Below are positions 21,326 through 33,062 of a stretch of DNA of 64,000 nt, piece by piece (the stretch's first letter is position 1; each line of letters opens with the position of its first letter). The notes beneath the pieces were generated by a model. The model worked only from the letters and a program-made list of their open reading frames with translations. It searched no databases and had not been told where the DNA came from. The translations under genes were made by a program, and so were the position numbers. Location: positions 389,001 through 453,000 of the forward strand of contig JAMFTG010000056.1 of assembly GCA_023974075.1 (NCBI GenBank), written 5' to 3'. The DNA is from Chaenocephalus aceratus (lineage: Eukaryota > Chordata > Actinopteri > Perciformes > Channichthyidae).

Positions 21326-21892
21326 ACAACACAACAAGTTTTGCAATTCATGTCTCGACACTCAGTATATCACATTTTCAACAAGATAGATGACGCCGTG
21401 TTTGTTTGTGCCGCCTGTTCTCTTTGTGAAAAAAAAGCCACTTAATGCACACTGAAATTTCCATCTACGCAAATCCACCCAGACTGTGTGTGTACAAGTG
21501 TGCGTGCATGCATCTGTGAATGTGTGTGTGAGTGTGTGATGTCTCTATCTCACTGACATTGGAACCAAACAAAAACAGACATTTCTGGAGCATCTTATTA
21601 GTCAGGGGAAACAGATGAAAGCATCTAAATGCAAGCCGCCTCCTGTTAGACGATGTCGCAGCTCGACATTAATCACACACAAATGGCTGGATCTGATTTC
21701 ATTGAATGCTCACCAAGATATTTACTGAACCTAACCACACAGGGAGTCAGTAAGTTGTTATTGTGGCCTGATTAAACATTTAATTAATAGTATGTAACAA
21801 GAAGACGGTTTGAATAGTGGTTAAAGAGAGTCATACATTGTGAAACAAGCAGGGAGACTGGACAACATTCATTATTTATTATTTGCTGTTAA
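20956..21892. other. Non-coding stretch with a short TG microsatellite
   Basis: Contains a pure TG tract at 21289-21321. The rest is unique-looking; I see no gene. Confidence 0.5.
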
Positions 21893-22265
21893 TTAGATGC
21901 ACGAGTGCCTGGACCCTACTCTTCCATAAGTGGGTCAAAACGACCCGTATTAGAATAATATGTTTTTATGGTTAAGAACAATGACTTGGATAATGTTTAG
22001 TATTATATTTTGGTTCACACTAGAAATATTTTATATTTAATTTTTCACTATTTATAATTTTTGAAAAAAAAAGCATTTTCCCATAGGCTTGGGGTAGAAA
22101 TACAAAAACTACAATTTCTTAAAATGTAAATTTAAAATTAGAATGGCTTGATATCCAAAACATGTTTTTTGAGGAATAGCTGGAAAATGAAATGATTAAA
22201 AAAAATATAATTACAAAGATACTTCAAGAGAACCATCAAAAAAGACCCATTTATGCATCTAAGGG
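21893..22265 (-). mobile_element. piggyBac-like MITE, 373 bp
   Basis: TTAA occurs at 21889-21892 and 22266-22269. The right end reads inward CCCTTAGATGCATAAATGGG; the left end is TTAGATGCAC followed by CCATAAGTGGGTC, so the inverted repeat is imperfect and has lost CCC on the left. A terminal CCC after TTAA is typical of piggyBac-type elements. It contains a GGGTCAAAACGACCC palindrome and no coding sequence. Confidence 0.55.
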
Positions 22266-22409
22266 TTAATTAGTTTTTTTTGTGATTTTATTCCTTTTTG
22301 GGACAAATATGTCTGTGGACTGTGGACAACTCATTATATTTGGGAAACATTTTGAGATGAACTTCTAATAGATTTTGGGATTATGGTTTTGTGTTCTACT
22401 TTTTTTTAA

Positions 22410-23942
22410 CGGTGACCATATCAAGCTCATTGTCAGGTTCTATCAGTGTGCTAGTGTTCTACTTTAAGAGTCCTCTCCCTGCTGAGTTCAGGTGTATATC
22501 AGTGGTAGTGTCTCAACTTTAAACGATCCTCTCCTGCTGATGTTAGGTGGTAATCAGTATCGTAGTGTCTCTACTTTTAAAGAGTCCTCTCCTGCTGAGT
22601 TCAGGTGCATATCAGATGTGTGTCTCACTTTAAAGAGTCCTCTATGCTGCTGTTCCGGGTATATTCGTTAGTGTCTATACTTTAAGAGTCCTCTCCTGAT
22701 GATGTTTAGGTGTTATCAGATGTCGTGTCTCTACTTTAAAGAGTTCCTCTCCTGCTGATGTTCAGGTGTATATCAGTATGGTGTCTCTTACTTTAAAGAG
22801 TCCTCTCCTGCTGATGTTCAGGTGTATATCAGTATGTAGTGTCTCTACTTTAAAGAGTCCTCTCCTGCTGATGTTCAGGTGTATATCAGTATGTAGTGTC
22901 TCTACTTTAAAGAGTCTCTCCTGCTGATGTTCAGGTGTATTCAGTATGTAGTGTCTCTACTTTAAAGAGTCCTCTCCTGCTGATGTTCAGGTGTATATCA
23001 GTATGTAGTGTCTCTACTTTAAAGAGTCCTCTCCTGCTGATGTTCAGGTGTATATCAGCATGTAGTGTCTCTACTTTAAAGAGTCCTCTCCTGCTGATGT
23101 TCAGGTGTATATCAGTATGTAGTGTCTCTACTTTAAAGAGTCCTCTCCTGCTGATGTTCAGGTGTATATCAGTATGTAGTGTCTCTACTTTAAAGAGTCC
23201 TCTCCTGCTGATGTCAGGTGTATATCAGTATGTGTGTCTCTACTTTAAAGAGTCCTCTCCTGCTGATGTTCAGGTGTATATCAGTATGTAGTGTCTCTAC
23301 TTTAAAGAGTCCTCTCCTGCTGATGTTCAGGTGTATATCAGTATGTAGTGTCTCTACTTTAAAGAGTCCTCTCCTGCTGATGTTCAGGTGTATATCAGTA
23401 TGTAGTGTCTCTACTTTAAAGAGTCCTCTCCTGCTGATGTTCAGGTGTATATCAGTATGTAGTGTCTCTACTTTAAAGAGTCCTCTCCTGCTGATGTTCA
23501 GGTGTATATCAGTATGTAGTGTCTCTACTTTAAAGAGTCCTCTCCTGCTGATGTTCAGGTGTATATCAGTATGTAGTGTCTCTACATGTCTCCATGCCTT
23601 CATGTTCAAAAAGCTCTTTATTCTTCTCATACTGTCTGTGCTGCAGCACCTCTTTTCACCCTCTGTCTGAAACCAGAGCCCAGTCTGCTCTGATTGGTTA
23701 GCTGGCCGGCTCTGTTGTGATTGGTCAACCACTTAGAGATGTCCCGCCCCTTAGCCTATCACGTACAATGTGTTGGATGGAAGCGCAAGTGTTACATAGT
23801 GATGTTATTATGTTACTGAAGTAAACAAAGGAGTCCACTGGAGGGGGAGTGTGTGGGAGAGAAACTCCCGTGGAGGGAACACATGAAAACCTATAGAACA
23901 CTACAGGAAAGGGAAACCCACCAAAAGCACAATATGGCCCCT
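22410..23942 (-). mobile_element. 57-mer TTAA element, copy 2 (inverted, about 1.53 kb)
   Basis: TTAA at 22406-22409 and 23943-23946 brackets the element. Its array-side terminus reads CGGTGACCATATCAAGCTCA followed by TTGTCAGGTTC, clearly homologous to each internal unit. The head (about 23586-23942) carries the CATGTTCAAAAAGCTC, CTGCAGCACCTCTTTTCACC and GATTGGTTAGCTGG blocks and ends GCACAATATGGCCCCT. Orientation is opposite to the copies at 10422, 25773 and 55461. Confidence 0.85.
22425..23585 (-). repeat. 57-bp minisatellite, array 2, about 20 units, one end decayed
   Basis: Same unit as array 1, in reverse orientation. Units from about 22950 to 23585 are nearly identical. The units at 22425-22930 carry many one- or two-base deletions and insertions (for example CTACTTTAAGAGTCC, CAGTGGTAGTG, TTCCGGGTATATTC). 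Damage is concentrated toward the terminus side of the element. Confidence 0.95.
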
Positions 23943-23946
23943 TTAA

Positions 23947-24481
23947 ATGTGAGTGCTTCCTCTAATAATGAGTGGAAATTAATATTCAATTTCCAACTAA
24001 ACAGATCAAAAGGCGGGCAGAAATGATTAATTTCACACTTATTTTAAGTAAGCCCTATATTCTTAAACTCATGATTACATGGTGACGGTATGAAGGGAAA
24101 CAACACATCTGCCTCAGTGTAACTCTGCGGTTGGTCGAATGGCATCAGGCTCTGTGAGAGACCGCCTCCATGTGTGCGTTATTAGGCTCCAGACAGCGAG
24201 GCACAGAGGGGCCGTGCTGCGACACTGCAGTGAGTTCATGTACACGACATTTCCGTGATGAACTCGGGGACACAAGACTGATTGTTTGAAATATTATCAT
24301 TATGCCTTGGGCCCGAGTAGTGTGAGTTCCCTTTGATAAATTCAATTTAATTATCTCGCAATTAACTCGTCCATTAAAAGCCTATTGGACAAGATGGCAG
24401 TGAGCACTTATTGTATTTCCTCCTGTATAGGAAATGAGGGAAAGGACGGGCAAATGGGCCACTCATCTGTCAGACAGTGTG

Positions 24482-24484
<3 letters not shown>
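23947..24484. other. Non-coding stretch, no gene seen
   Basis: Non-repetitive, compositionally balanced sequence with no coding frame I can support. It could hold conserved non-coding sequence, but nothing here proves it. Confidence 0.45.
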
Positions 24485-24539
<55 letters not shown>

Positions 24540-24626
24540 AAAGAGACAGACATTACGCGCACCGGTCTGGGTGGTAGTGGGTTATATTAAATGTGTAGAC
24601 ACAAAGATAGGCCAGAAGGCTAACAG

Positions 24627-24703
<77 letters not shown>

Positions 24704-24739
24704 TGTGTGTGTGTGTGTGTGTGCGTGTGTGTGTGTGTG
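24485..24739 (+). repeat. Two (TG)n microsatellites
   Basis: TG tracts at 24485-24538 and 24629-24739, the second with a GG and a CG interruption, separated by about 90 bp of unique sequence. Confidence 0.95.
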
Positions 24740-25370
24740 CCTGAGGCTAGAAACCTCTGATGGTATGGATCTGTCTTGCTGAATGAGTGTGCGTGGATCA
24801 GATGTCTGAGAGCTCGGAGCGGATAACGTGGAGAAGATGAACGGGGACATCTTCATTATTAAAAGCTCTTTTTATTCCGACTCATTAAGTATGAATTGTG
24901 CTAATATTTCCATTTGTCTTTGTTAATGTCGTCTCCGTCTCTCGGCTTCTTTATTCTCTTTCCCCCTGAGTCATTACGAGTTTCTCCCAAAGCACTTCAA
25001 CACGCTGTAATGTCATTCTACAGTTCTCTTAGTGTGCTTCACTTCATCTGGTGCAAGGTAGCAGGCTGTCACTGTGAAGCCTGACACTCAGAACCAGGGT
25101 ACTCGTATGCTTTTATGAATATTAATTATTGGTGGTATATGTTATTCTAAAGAAGCTGTTTGCTGCTGGTTTCGTTGAAGCTTCAATGGGTTTTTATTTT
25201 AGCAAACCACCGCCTGACATGAGAAGGAAAAGTCAAAGGAAAAGTCAAAGTAGGAAAGTCAAGATATGGCAGACCTGGGATCCAAAAGTCAAAGGGTTCC
25301 AGAAAAAGCCTTCGCCAATGTTTATTCAATACCACCTGGTCTCCAAGGAAAAGGCATATTTGAAGTGTAA
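24740..25370. other. Non-coding stretch, no gene seen
   Basis: Unique-looking sequence with a short GGAAAAGTCAAA duplication near 25226-25250. I see no gene. Confidence 0.5.
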
Positions 25371-25686
25371 CGGCCCGTCCACACGGCGGCGTGCGTTGAA
25401 GCTTCAACGCTTCTGCCCATTCCCTTTGAATGGGGTGACGTCACGCTTTGCCGAACTGCATTGTGGTTCCGTCGCTTCGCGTTGCTCGCTTCAAAAGTTG
25501 AAAAAAGTTCAACTTTTCAAGCTTCGACAGAAGCGTCAGCCAATCAAATCATAGGCCAGTACAAGCTAGCCAATCAAACCGCGTGCTTGTGTTTCCGGGG
25601 CGGGAGATTCATGTGATTGGTTGTTGGTCGAGTTTCAGACACGCCCGCCGGCAAGCTTCAACGCACGCCGCCATGTGGACGCTGCG
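25371..25686 (+). mobile_element. Harbinger-like MITE, 316 bp
   Basis: TAA at 25368-25370 and 25687-25689 flanks about 34-bp inverted repeats containing GGCGGCGTGCGTTGAAGCTT on both arms (30 of 34 matched overall). The interior shares ATGGGGTGACGT, GCCGAACTGCATTGTGG, the AAAAGTTGA / TCAACTTTT palindrome, CAGCCAATCAAATC and GGGGCGGGAGATTC with the 600-bp element at 17127-17726. No coding sequence. Confidence 0.85.
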
Positions 25687-25772
25687 TAAGGGCTGATTAA
25701 TGTTGGATTTATATAGATCTTGCCTTGTTGGCAATGCTTTTATAATCTATGATCAATCTTTGTACACTTTGA

Positions 25773-27201
25773 AGAGGCTTCCCCTTCCTGAAGCGATGTA
25801 TGTTCTATAGGTTTTAGTGCATGTAAATGGTCTGCAAAGGTTACAATCCCAAAGGGGTGGGACATCTCTTAGTGGTTGACCAATCACAACAGAGCCGGCC
25901 AGCTAACCAATCAGAGCAGACTGGGCTCTGGTTTCAGACAGAGGGTGAAAAGAGGTGCTGCAGCACAGGCAGTATGAGAAAAATAAAGAGCTTTTTGAAC
26001 ATTAAAGCATGAAGACATTACATACTGATATACACCTGAACATCAGCAGGAGAGCACTCTTTAAAGTAGAGACACTACATACTGATATACACCTGAACAT
26101 CAGCAGGAGAGGACTCTTTAAAGTAGAGACACTACATACTGATATACACCTGAACATCAGCAGGAGAGGACTCTTTAAAGTAGAGACACTACATACTGAT
26201 ATACACCTGAACATCAGCAGGAGAGCACTCTTTAAAGTAGAGACACTACATACTGATATACACCTGAACATCAGCAGGAGAGGACTCTTTAAAGTAGAGA
26301 CACGACATACTGATATACACCTGAACATCAGCAGGAGAGGACTCTTTAAAGTAGAGACACTAGATACTGATATACACCTGAACATCAGCAGGAGAGGACT
26401 CTTTAAAGTAGAGACACTACATACTGATATACACCTGAACATCAGCAGGAGAGGACTCTTTAAAGTAGAGACACTAGATACTGATATACACCTGAACATC
26501 AGCAGGAGAGGACTCTTTAAAGTAGAGACACTACATACTGATATACACCAGAACATCAGCAGGAGAGGACTCTTTAAAGTAGAGACACGACATACTGATA
26601 TACACCTGAACATCAGCAGGAGAGAACTCTTTAAAGTAGAGACACTACATACTGATATACACCTGAACATCAGCAGGAGAGGACTCTTTAAAGTAGAGAC
26701 ACTACATACTGATATACACCTGAACATCAGCAGGAGAGGACTCTTTAAAGTAGAGACCCTACATACTCATATACACCTGAACATCAGCAGGAGAGGACTC
26801 TTTAAAGTAGAGACACTACATACTGATATACACCTGAACATCAGCAGGAGAGGACTCTTTAAAGTAGAGACACTACATACTGATATACACCTGAACATCA
26901 GCAGGAGAGGACTCTTTAAAGTAGAGACACTACATACTGATATACACCTGAACATCAGCAGGAGAGGACTCTTTAAAGTAGAGACACTACATACTGATAT
27001 ACACCTGAACATCAGCAGGAGAGGACTCTTTAAAGTAGAGACACGACATACTGATATACACCTGAACATCAGCAGGAGAGGACTCTTTAAAGTAGAGACA
27101 CTACATACTGATATACACCTGAACATCAGCAGGAGAGGACTCTTTAAAGTAGAGACACCACATACTGATATGATGCTGAAAAAGAGAGCCTATTGGCCCC
27201 T
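25773..27201 (+). mobile_element. 57-mer TTAA element, copy 3 (about 1.43 kb)
   Basis: The left flank is TTGA (mutated TTAA) at 25769-25772; the right TTAA is at 27202-27205. The head (25773-26005) is shorter than in copy 1 but keeps GGTTTTAGTGCATGTAAATG, GGTTGACCAATCACAACAGA and the CTGCAGCACAGGCAGTATGA block. The right terminus reads CTGAAAAAGAGAGCCTATTG then GCCCCT. Confidence 0.85.
26006..27165 (+). repeat. 57-bp minisatellite, array 3, about 20 units
   Basis: Same unit as array 1. There are no frame-breaking indels across the array, so 398- and 241-codon frames appear on the two strands; I treat both as artefacts. Substitution variants (GAGAGCAC, CACGACATAC, CTAGATACTG, CACCAGAAC) mark individual units, with CTAGATACTG recurring two units (114 bp) apart. 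Confidence 0.95.
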
Positions 27202-27205
27202 TTAA

Positions 27206-30014
27206 CGAAGACAGGTGTCGACCCACTTAACGATCAACAACTTCCGAAGAGCTTGCTTGCTTGTTATTGATTGCTAATACATTTCATATTATTCAGTGAG
27301 TGTAAGAACAGAAAACTGCTCTCGGTTTAAGAAACCAGATTTGGCTTGTAAAGAAATGAGTGATGACTTGAGGGCAAAGTCAAGTGCAGATAGAGAGAGA
27401 AAGACCTCCATGGTGTCCGGCTAACAGCTAATAAGAGAGACGCTCAGCTAACCCTTCTGTCCGTCTGTAATAAAAAAGTCATCATTTGAAATCTGGCCAG
27501 CCATTCGGCGCTTCCACTGGGATCTGAACCATGGCCAAAGTGTGCCGGATAAAAGAGGGATCCACTATTAAAGATTGAGCGCGGGCCAAAGTCTCCTCTC
27601 TGTCGGAAAGATAGCAGACACTCGGCCAACTTCTCTCAGAGGGAGGGAACCAAACTGGTAGATATTAAACCGAGCCGACCTCTCTCCAGCTCTCAGCTGG
27701 AGCCAATGGATCAATCTCACTTTAACAGCTCTGCTCGCTCACGCATGTGCACACACACACACACATCGTGCACACACACACCAGCACTCAAACACACACA
27801 CACACCACACACAGAGTAAAAGTGAGGTTGATTTCATTCTCACAGCTCTGACTTTCCATCCAGAAGACTCACTGAAGGAGAAACATTCAAAAAGACTGGA
27901 AGCTAGGAAAGAAAGCTTTGAGGGGGCAAATGGAAAAGACCAGAAAGAAAGGGACGTGGAGGAGAAAGAAAGACGGAAAGAGGAACATAATAATTGCTGA
28001 GGAATGAAGGAAACTGATCTCCTGCTTAAGAGGATTTTCTGACAGTTTTCGCTGCAGGAATTATGAGCATGCTCCATAGTGCTTGTAACTTATTTCATGT
28101 GAGAAGTCTTCACCATCCAACGTATGTAACACATGTAACACAAAATGTACGGCGTGTGAAATCACATTAACACGTCTTGCTTGTATGATGAAGTGTATTG
28201 ACACATTTTTGGATGGATGGATGGATTAATTGATGGTTGCAGATGAAAGTTGGCATCGACACAGTATTGTCAAAACACCCAGTGTGTTATCGGATCACAC
28301 CGCCTGCTCACGGCATCAGTAGGAAGGTGCTAAGAGCTCAGAGATGTTCTCACCTCCTCTGCGATGTGTTATGAATGACAAATAGACGGAATGATAATGT
28401 CTTTATTGTACTTTAAACAATGCCTGCTTGTCACAATAGGATCTGTTCTGTGAATGTATTCTGCACTGCGGGAAAAGCCTGGAAGTGTATATACTTTTGT
28501 ATGCATTTAAAACTGTGAAGCTTTCAATCAGGACTGCAGGTACTGTATATATAGTTTATAGGTGTTTGCAAAGGCTTTTAAAGGTTCCCATTGCAACTCA
28601 AAACGTTGCTAAATGTATGGATTTCAGTCCAAATCTAAGCATTCTGAATGATTGGAGGAACAACGAAGAAATACGATATATCTGATGATGTATTTAATCT
28701 CCTCACAGGTTAAACATAATACACTGAACAATGCATGATGCGTGGAGTATTCAAATCACCGCAGCGCCCCCTCACAGAGACACAAATCCTGTCAGACATC
28801 CAATCCTAACAATGTTACATGACCAACGTTGCATAAGTAATCCCATCAAAACAGGCCTCCATGTTTATAGAGTCAAAATCAATGTGTGGAGAGGAATTAT
28901 CAATCATCAGACCTCCCGAAGGCAGGAACAACCCATCTGGTGCTTTCTGAAAAAATAATCTCTACATCTCCTGCGAAATAATAATAATAAAGCAGAAATA
29001 TGTAAGATGCATATTACAGGAAGTAGTGACGTAGGACTAATGCAGTCTTTGGTGGTACAACAGAAAGTAGAAATTACCTGGATGGAACTCTTTCAAGAAA
29101 TGAAACACGGTCAAAGGTTTTTTAAATGCAGAATAGCCTGCCTCTCTTTTTCTTTTTCAAAGTGTTTTCCATCCCTTGATAAACAAAGTACAACCGTGGC
29201 AGAAGCAAATCCATTAGTCCCGCAGCGGCCCTTTACTTTCATGAACCGTGCTTTTTGTCTTGTTTGCTCTTCACTGGGTGAATTGTGGGATAACTTTGCA
29301 ACACCTAAGTCATATCGGGCCAGAAAGCTGTCGGCTTTTTTACAGGATAATGGTGAATGCAAAACATACACTCAACAAAACTGACTCGGTAATGTCGGGT
29401 AAACAGAAATATCTACCTATAGTTAGATTACATTGGCTCACCACTTAATATTTGTCATATTCTGGCAGTGAGAGTATAGAGCTATAATGAGAGACAATAG
29501 AGAGGTGCAGGGAAAACATATTTTTATAGGCAGACCGCAAAGTTAGCATCGCAAGGGCTCTCCAAAAAAATAATTGGATTTATCCATTGGACTTCAGTGT
29601 GTTGCAGAAAATAAACACATTTATGATACTTAAACATTTTGTTTAGCAGATTAATCTCCACATATCAAAACAATTGCATCATTTATGAATCCTAAATGCC
29701 ATCTCCAGAAGTAAAAGCTAACGTTAGGCTATAAAGTAGCTACAGCACGGTCACATGACTTCACGTCACCACCGCTAAGCTAAAGGCGGCTAATGTTTGG
29801 CGTGATGATGACGTTTAATCGTCTCATTTAGACACTTGTCTTTATGTGAGCTTGTGTTAACCGCAGAACTTCTTCAAGCTTCTAACCAAACAACACATTT
29901 AAACATTGACTTTCGAGGAAAGGCAACCGAATGACGACACATTTTTGGGTTTTAGGACCACTCTATAGCAATCGAGCAGCAGCTAGCAGCATGTCAAAAG
30001 CTATACATCTGGAG
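27206..30014. other. Non-coding stretch, no gene seen
   Basis: Mostly unique sequence with short CA patches (27748-27815), a purine-rich AGAAAGA tract (about 27890-27985), a GGAT patch (28212-28226) and an AAT patch (28978-28990). Short frames near 28485-29448 show no domain. Confidence 0.5.
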
Positions 30015-30549
30015 CAGTGACCATCAACTGGCGGCCCGCGTGCAACATCCGGTGATCCGGCCCACCGGACATTCTCATCCGGGGGTGACTGTGGCGTTGG
30101 CGAAGTGGTTAGTGCGTTCGCCCCCCACGCATGTTTTTTGTTACAACGTCTCGTGAGTAATGTGCAGTACCGGAGTCCAACAGAGAGGCAGCAGCTGCGG
30201 GACAGTAGCCTGCGTACTGCGTAGCCTTCCCTGCCCTGAAGAAGAAGTGATCCTTGTTAGCATGAAGAGTCTACTTTACGCACAGAAGCCCCGCTACGAG
30301 GCTCCGGCGAGTTGACAGTACATGAGTTTGCACCACTCGCACCTCTCCCCCCCCCCCCCCAACAGAGTGAGAGGCAGCAGCTGCGGGACAGTAGCACTGC
30401 GTGGTAGCCCCGCTACGAGGCTCCAGCGAGTTGACAATCCCCCCCGTCAACAACTTCAACATTCTGGGCTATATATAAAAATCGCTGGCCCCCAAAAGTG
30501 TCTCTTGGATTAACGTTGGCCCTTGGACAGATGTAGTTGGTGATCCCTG
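30015..30549 (+). mobile_element. hAT-like MITE, 535 bp
   Basis: The ends are CAGTGACCATCAACT and the inverse of CAGGGATCACCAACT, flanked by ATCTGGAG (30007-30014) and ATCTAGCG (30550-30557), an 8-bp duplication matching at 6 of 8 positions. hAT elements duplicate 8 bp. It contains a partial internal duplication: GGCAGCAGCTGCGGGACAGT occurs at about 30187 and 30372, and CCCCGCTACGAGGCTCC at about 30290 and 30410. A C12-13 run lies near 30348. No coding sequence. Confidence 0.7.
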
Positions 30550-31334
30550 ATCTAGCGTGAAGAAACAGTGAAAATTGCACGGACAGACTTGAAGAGAGGG
30601 CACATTTCATACATGCGTTAACCTGGGAAAAGTCTCCGCCAACCATATTCACCTTAACTCTGGTAAACTGTGGAATATTGAGGGGTTTTCCTGGTGGCAT
30701 TCACCATTGTGTTAACTCATTTGGGTGAGTTTGAATGCAACAGACGTACAATTTAACGTAAACATCCTGCAGTCCATATAACATGTTTTTATTTGAGGAA
30801 GGAATAATGTCGTATTTCATTTTTTAAAAGCTCTTGATTCTGAGTTTCTAATGGACACTCGGTGCAGGCTGACATGCTGCAGTATGTGTCGCTGATAGAG
30901 TCAGCAGGAAGCAGGAGGAGAGGAAATTGGTAGATTACTGTATGATAGAGAGAGAGAAGGAGATTGCTAAAAAGAGAGAGAGAGAGACAGAAAGGAATCC
31001 CACCCGAGGGACAACACACTGCATCAGGTTTACAGAGAGAGCGAGAGAGAGGAAGAGATGTGTGTGTTTGGCTGCAGAGTGAAATGTCTATTGTTAGGGC
31101 ACCTGAGCCTGAAGGCACACACCTCACTGTTTGTGTGTGTGTGGGGGGTGCTTTGGTGTGTTTGTGTACATGAGAACTGTTTTGTGCAACCATTTAAAAT
31201 CTTGTGCAAATTCCTCTTTAGATCAGTGTATTCAAATGAGGGCTTTACAATGTGTGGGATGACGTGTGCACCACATCTTTCTGAAGAGGGCAGATATTAA
31301 ATCAACCCAGTTCCCCTGACAGCACACACACACA
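30550..31334. other. Non-coding stretch, purine-rich patches
   Basis: Unique-looking sequence with AGAGAG-rich patches at about 30948-31050 and a GTGTGTGTGGGGGG patch near 31135. I see no gene. Confidence 0.5.
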
Positions 31335-31354
31335 TTCTCTCTCTCTCTCTCTCG

Positions 31355-31420
<66 letters not shown>
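31335..31420 (+). repeat. (TC)n-(CA)n compound microsatellite
   Basis: TC tract at 31335-31352 followed by CA at 31357-31420. Confidence 0.95.
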
Positions 31421-31421
<1 letters not shown>

Positions 31422-32250
31422 TCTCTACCTGGAGTGTCTCAATCTAATCTTCTCCAGGTCAGACAGAAGTACACGGTGCTACAGTATGAGAGCAGGGGAG
31501 CTGTGTGTGTGTGTTCTGTAGATGGGGATTTCTGCCATGTTAACCACCGCAACATGACGGATGGCAGGGCATAGACACGGACATATACACCCATTTTATA
31601 AAACCAATAACCTGCTCTGGGTTGTGCGGCATGGAAAATCTATCAGAGCTGAGGCGAGGTTTAGGAGAGCGCACAGTGGCAGAGTATTTTTTTTTTTTCA
31701 TAAACCCTCGAGCGCGATGAGAAGTTTGCATAATACATTTGGAGATCTCTTCTGTTGAGCACACTTTAACTGAGATATGATGTCCATATACCGCAGCATG
31801 CTGTGGGTTATTACAGTAATAATACCTGAGAGGGCATTCTTTACTGTGATCATGGGTATGACAGTGATTTAGAGACGTACGAGAACTGTCGGAAACAACA
31901 AAGTACCCCAGCAGTACTGGAACGTTCCCTCCTGGGTATCGTGGCTTTTAAGCAGCGCATGTTCTCAGGGTAAGGTTTCCTCAGGAGGAAGCTTATGTGT
32001 GTACATGACAATAAAAAGCAGGATGAGAGCCAGGAAGATCATAAACTAGGGTTGCTAAAAGCGTCCAATAAAAAAAACACACAGCTTAGCCATATTTTAT
32101 GACACTCATCACGATGGGTCGAGAGGCTCTTTGACCTTTCATGAGGCCTTTGTGTAGCGTGACATCGCTGGTGAACAGAGATTAAAAGCACCTACATGAC
32201 AAATGTTCACAAACTGGAGGGTATCACCAACATGGGGACCTTGCAGGGAG
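31421..32250. other. Non-coding stretch, no gene seen
   Basis: Unique-looking sequence with no supportable feature. The left end of the adjoining transposon copy is eroded, so the boundary is approximate. Confidence 0.45.
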
Positions 32251-32254
32251 TCCA

Positions 32255-33058
32255 CACACATTTTCAGGTTCATAAATGTATGTCGTGCCTCTACTGTGAC
32301 TAGGGCTGTCCCGAATACCCTTTTTCGGGCCCCGGATATTCGGTAGTAATCATCAGCAACTATTCGGATATTCGGGGGGGGGGGGGCGTAGTAATCAGTA
32401 GCGAACCGCTTCAACGCGTGTATTTCGGTTTATTCACGGCATTCATTTTTATATTCTACAGTATTGTTGTTTTATAGTTATTTGTAAATGTAATCCAATT
32501 CGTGTTCTTTGAAATTGAAAAGGACATTGCATTGTGTTTGTTACTTTCGTTGCAGTTGTCTATGTCTTAAGTGTAATTTGGCTTGGCTTCCTATTTTTTA
32601 TGGACATGCTTTTATTTTGAAGGAGAGTTAGCGCTGTTGACAGGAAGTTGTTGTTGCTATGGAAACGACGTGCCGGAGATTAACGGAGAAAAGTCATATC
32701 TACATATAAAGACGGAGAAAGTAAATGATAACGTGTATGATTTAGTGTTAGCACCCCCCGAAGAGGCACAAGCTCGTACGTTGATATTAGAGATTTCAAT
32801 AAATTCAATCAAAAACGGAAAAAAATGTTAGACCCAAATAGTACTCCAACGAACGAATATTCGGATATTCGGGTACAGCCCTAACTGTGATATGTTTACA
32901 TACTTTAATGTTCAAAAAGCCCTTTATTTTTAAGGGAGGAGAGAGAAGAGAGAGAAACTCCCTAGGGATTTTAGCCTTTGCAGACCATTTACATGCACAC
33001 AAACCTTTATAACACACTACAGGAAAGGGCACACCCCAAGGAGCATAATAGGGCCCTT
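32255..33058 (-). mobile_element. 57-mer family copy with a single unit, split by a hAT-like element
   Basis: The sequence CATTTTCAGGTTCATAAATG then TATGTCGTGCCTCTACTG (32260-32299) matches one 57-bp unit. It is continued after the inserted element by ATGTTTACATACTTTAATGT then TCAAAAAGCCC, the array-head junction of the family. The copy ends in the head block CATTTACATGCACACAAACC / CACACTACAGGAAAGGG and AGCATAATAGGGCCCTT before TTAA (33059-33062). It therefore represents an array-free state, useful as a picture of the progenitor. The far terminus is eroded. Confidence 0.75.
32301..32883 (+). mobile_element. hAT-like MITE, 583 bp, inserted in a 57-mer family copy
   Basis: The ends are TAGGGCTGT and ACAGCCCTA. 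Flanking ACTGTGAC (32293-32300) and ACTGTGAT (32884-32891) form an 8-bp duplication matching at 7 of 8. The interior has subterminal palindromic CGAATATTCGGATATTCGGG words at both ends and a G10 run near 32377. A frame at 32583-32831 has no recognisable domain. Confidence 0.8.
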
Positions 33059-33062
33059 TTAA

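Noticed and set aside
25129..25554. 141-codon basic protein frame
   Set aside because: The second half is a Harbinger-like MITE with inverted repeats, and the first half contains GGAAAAGTCAAA duplications; no domain.
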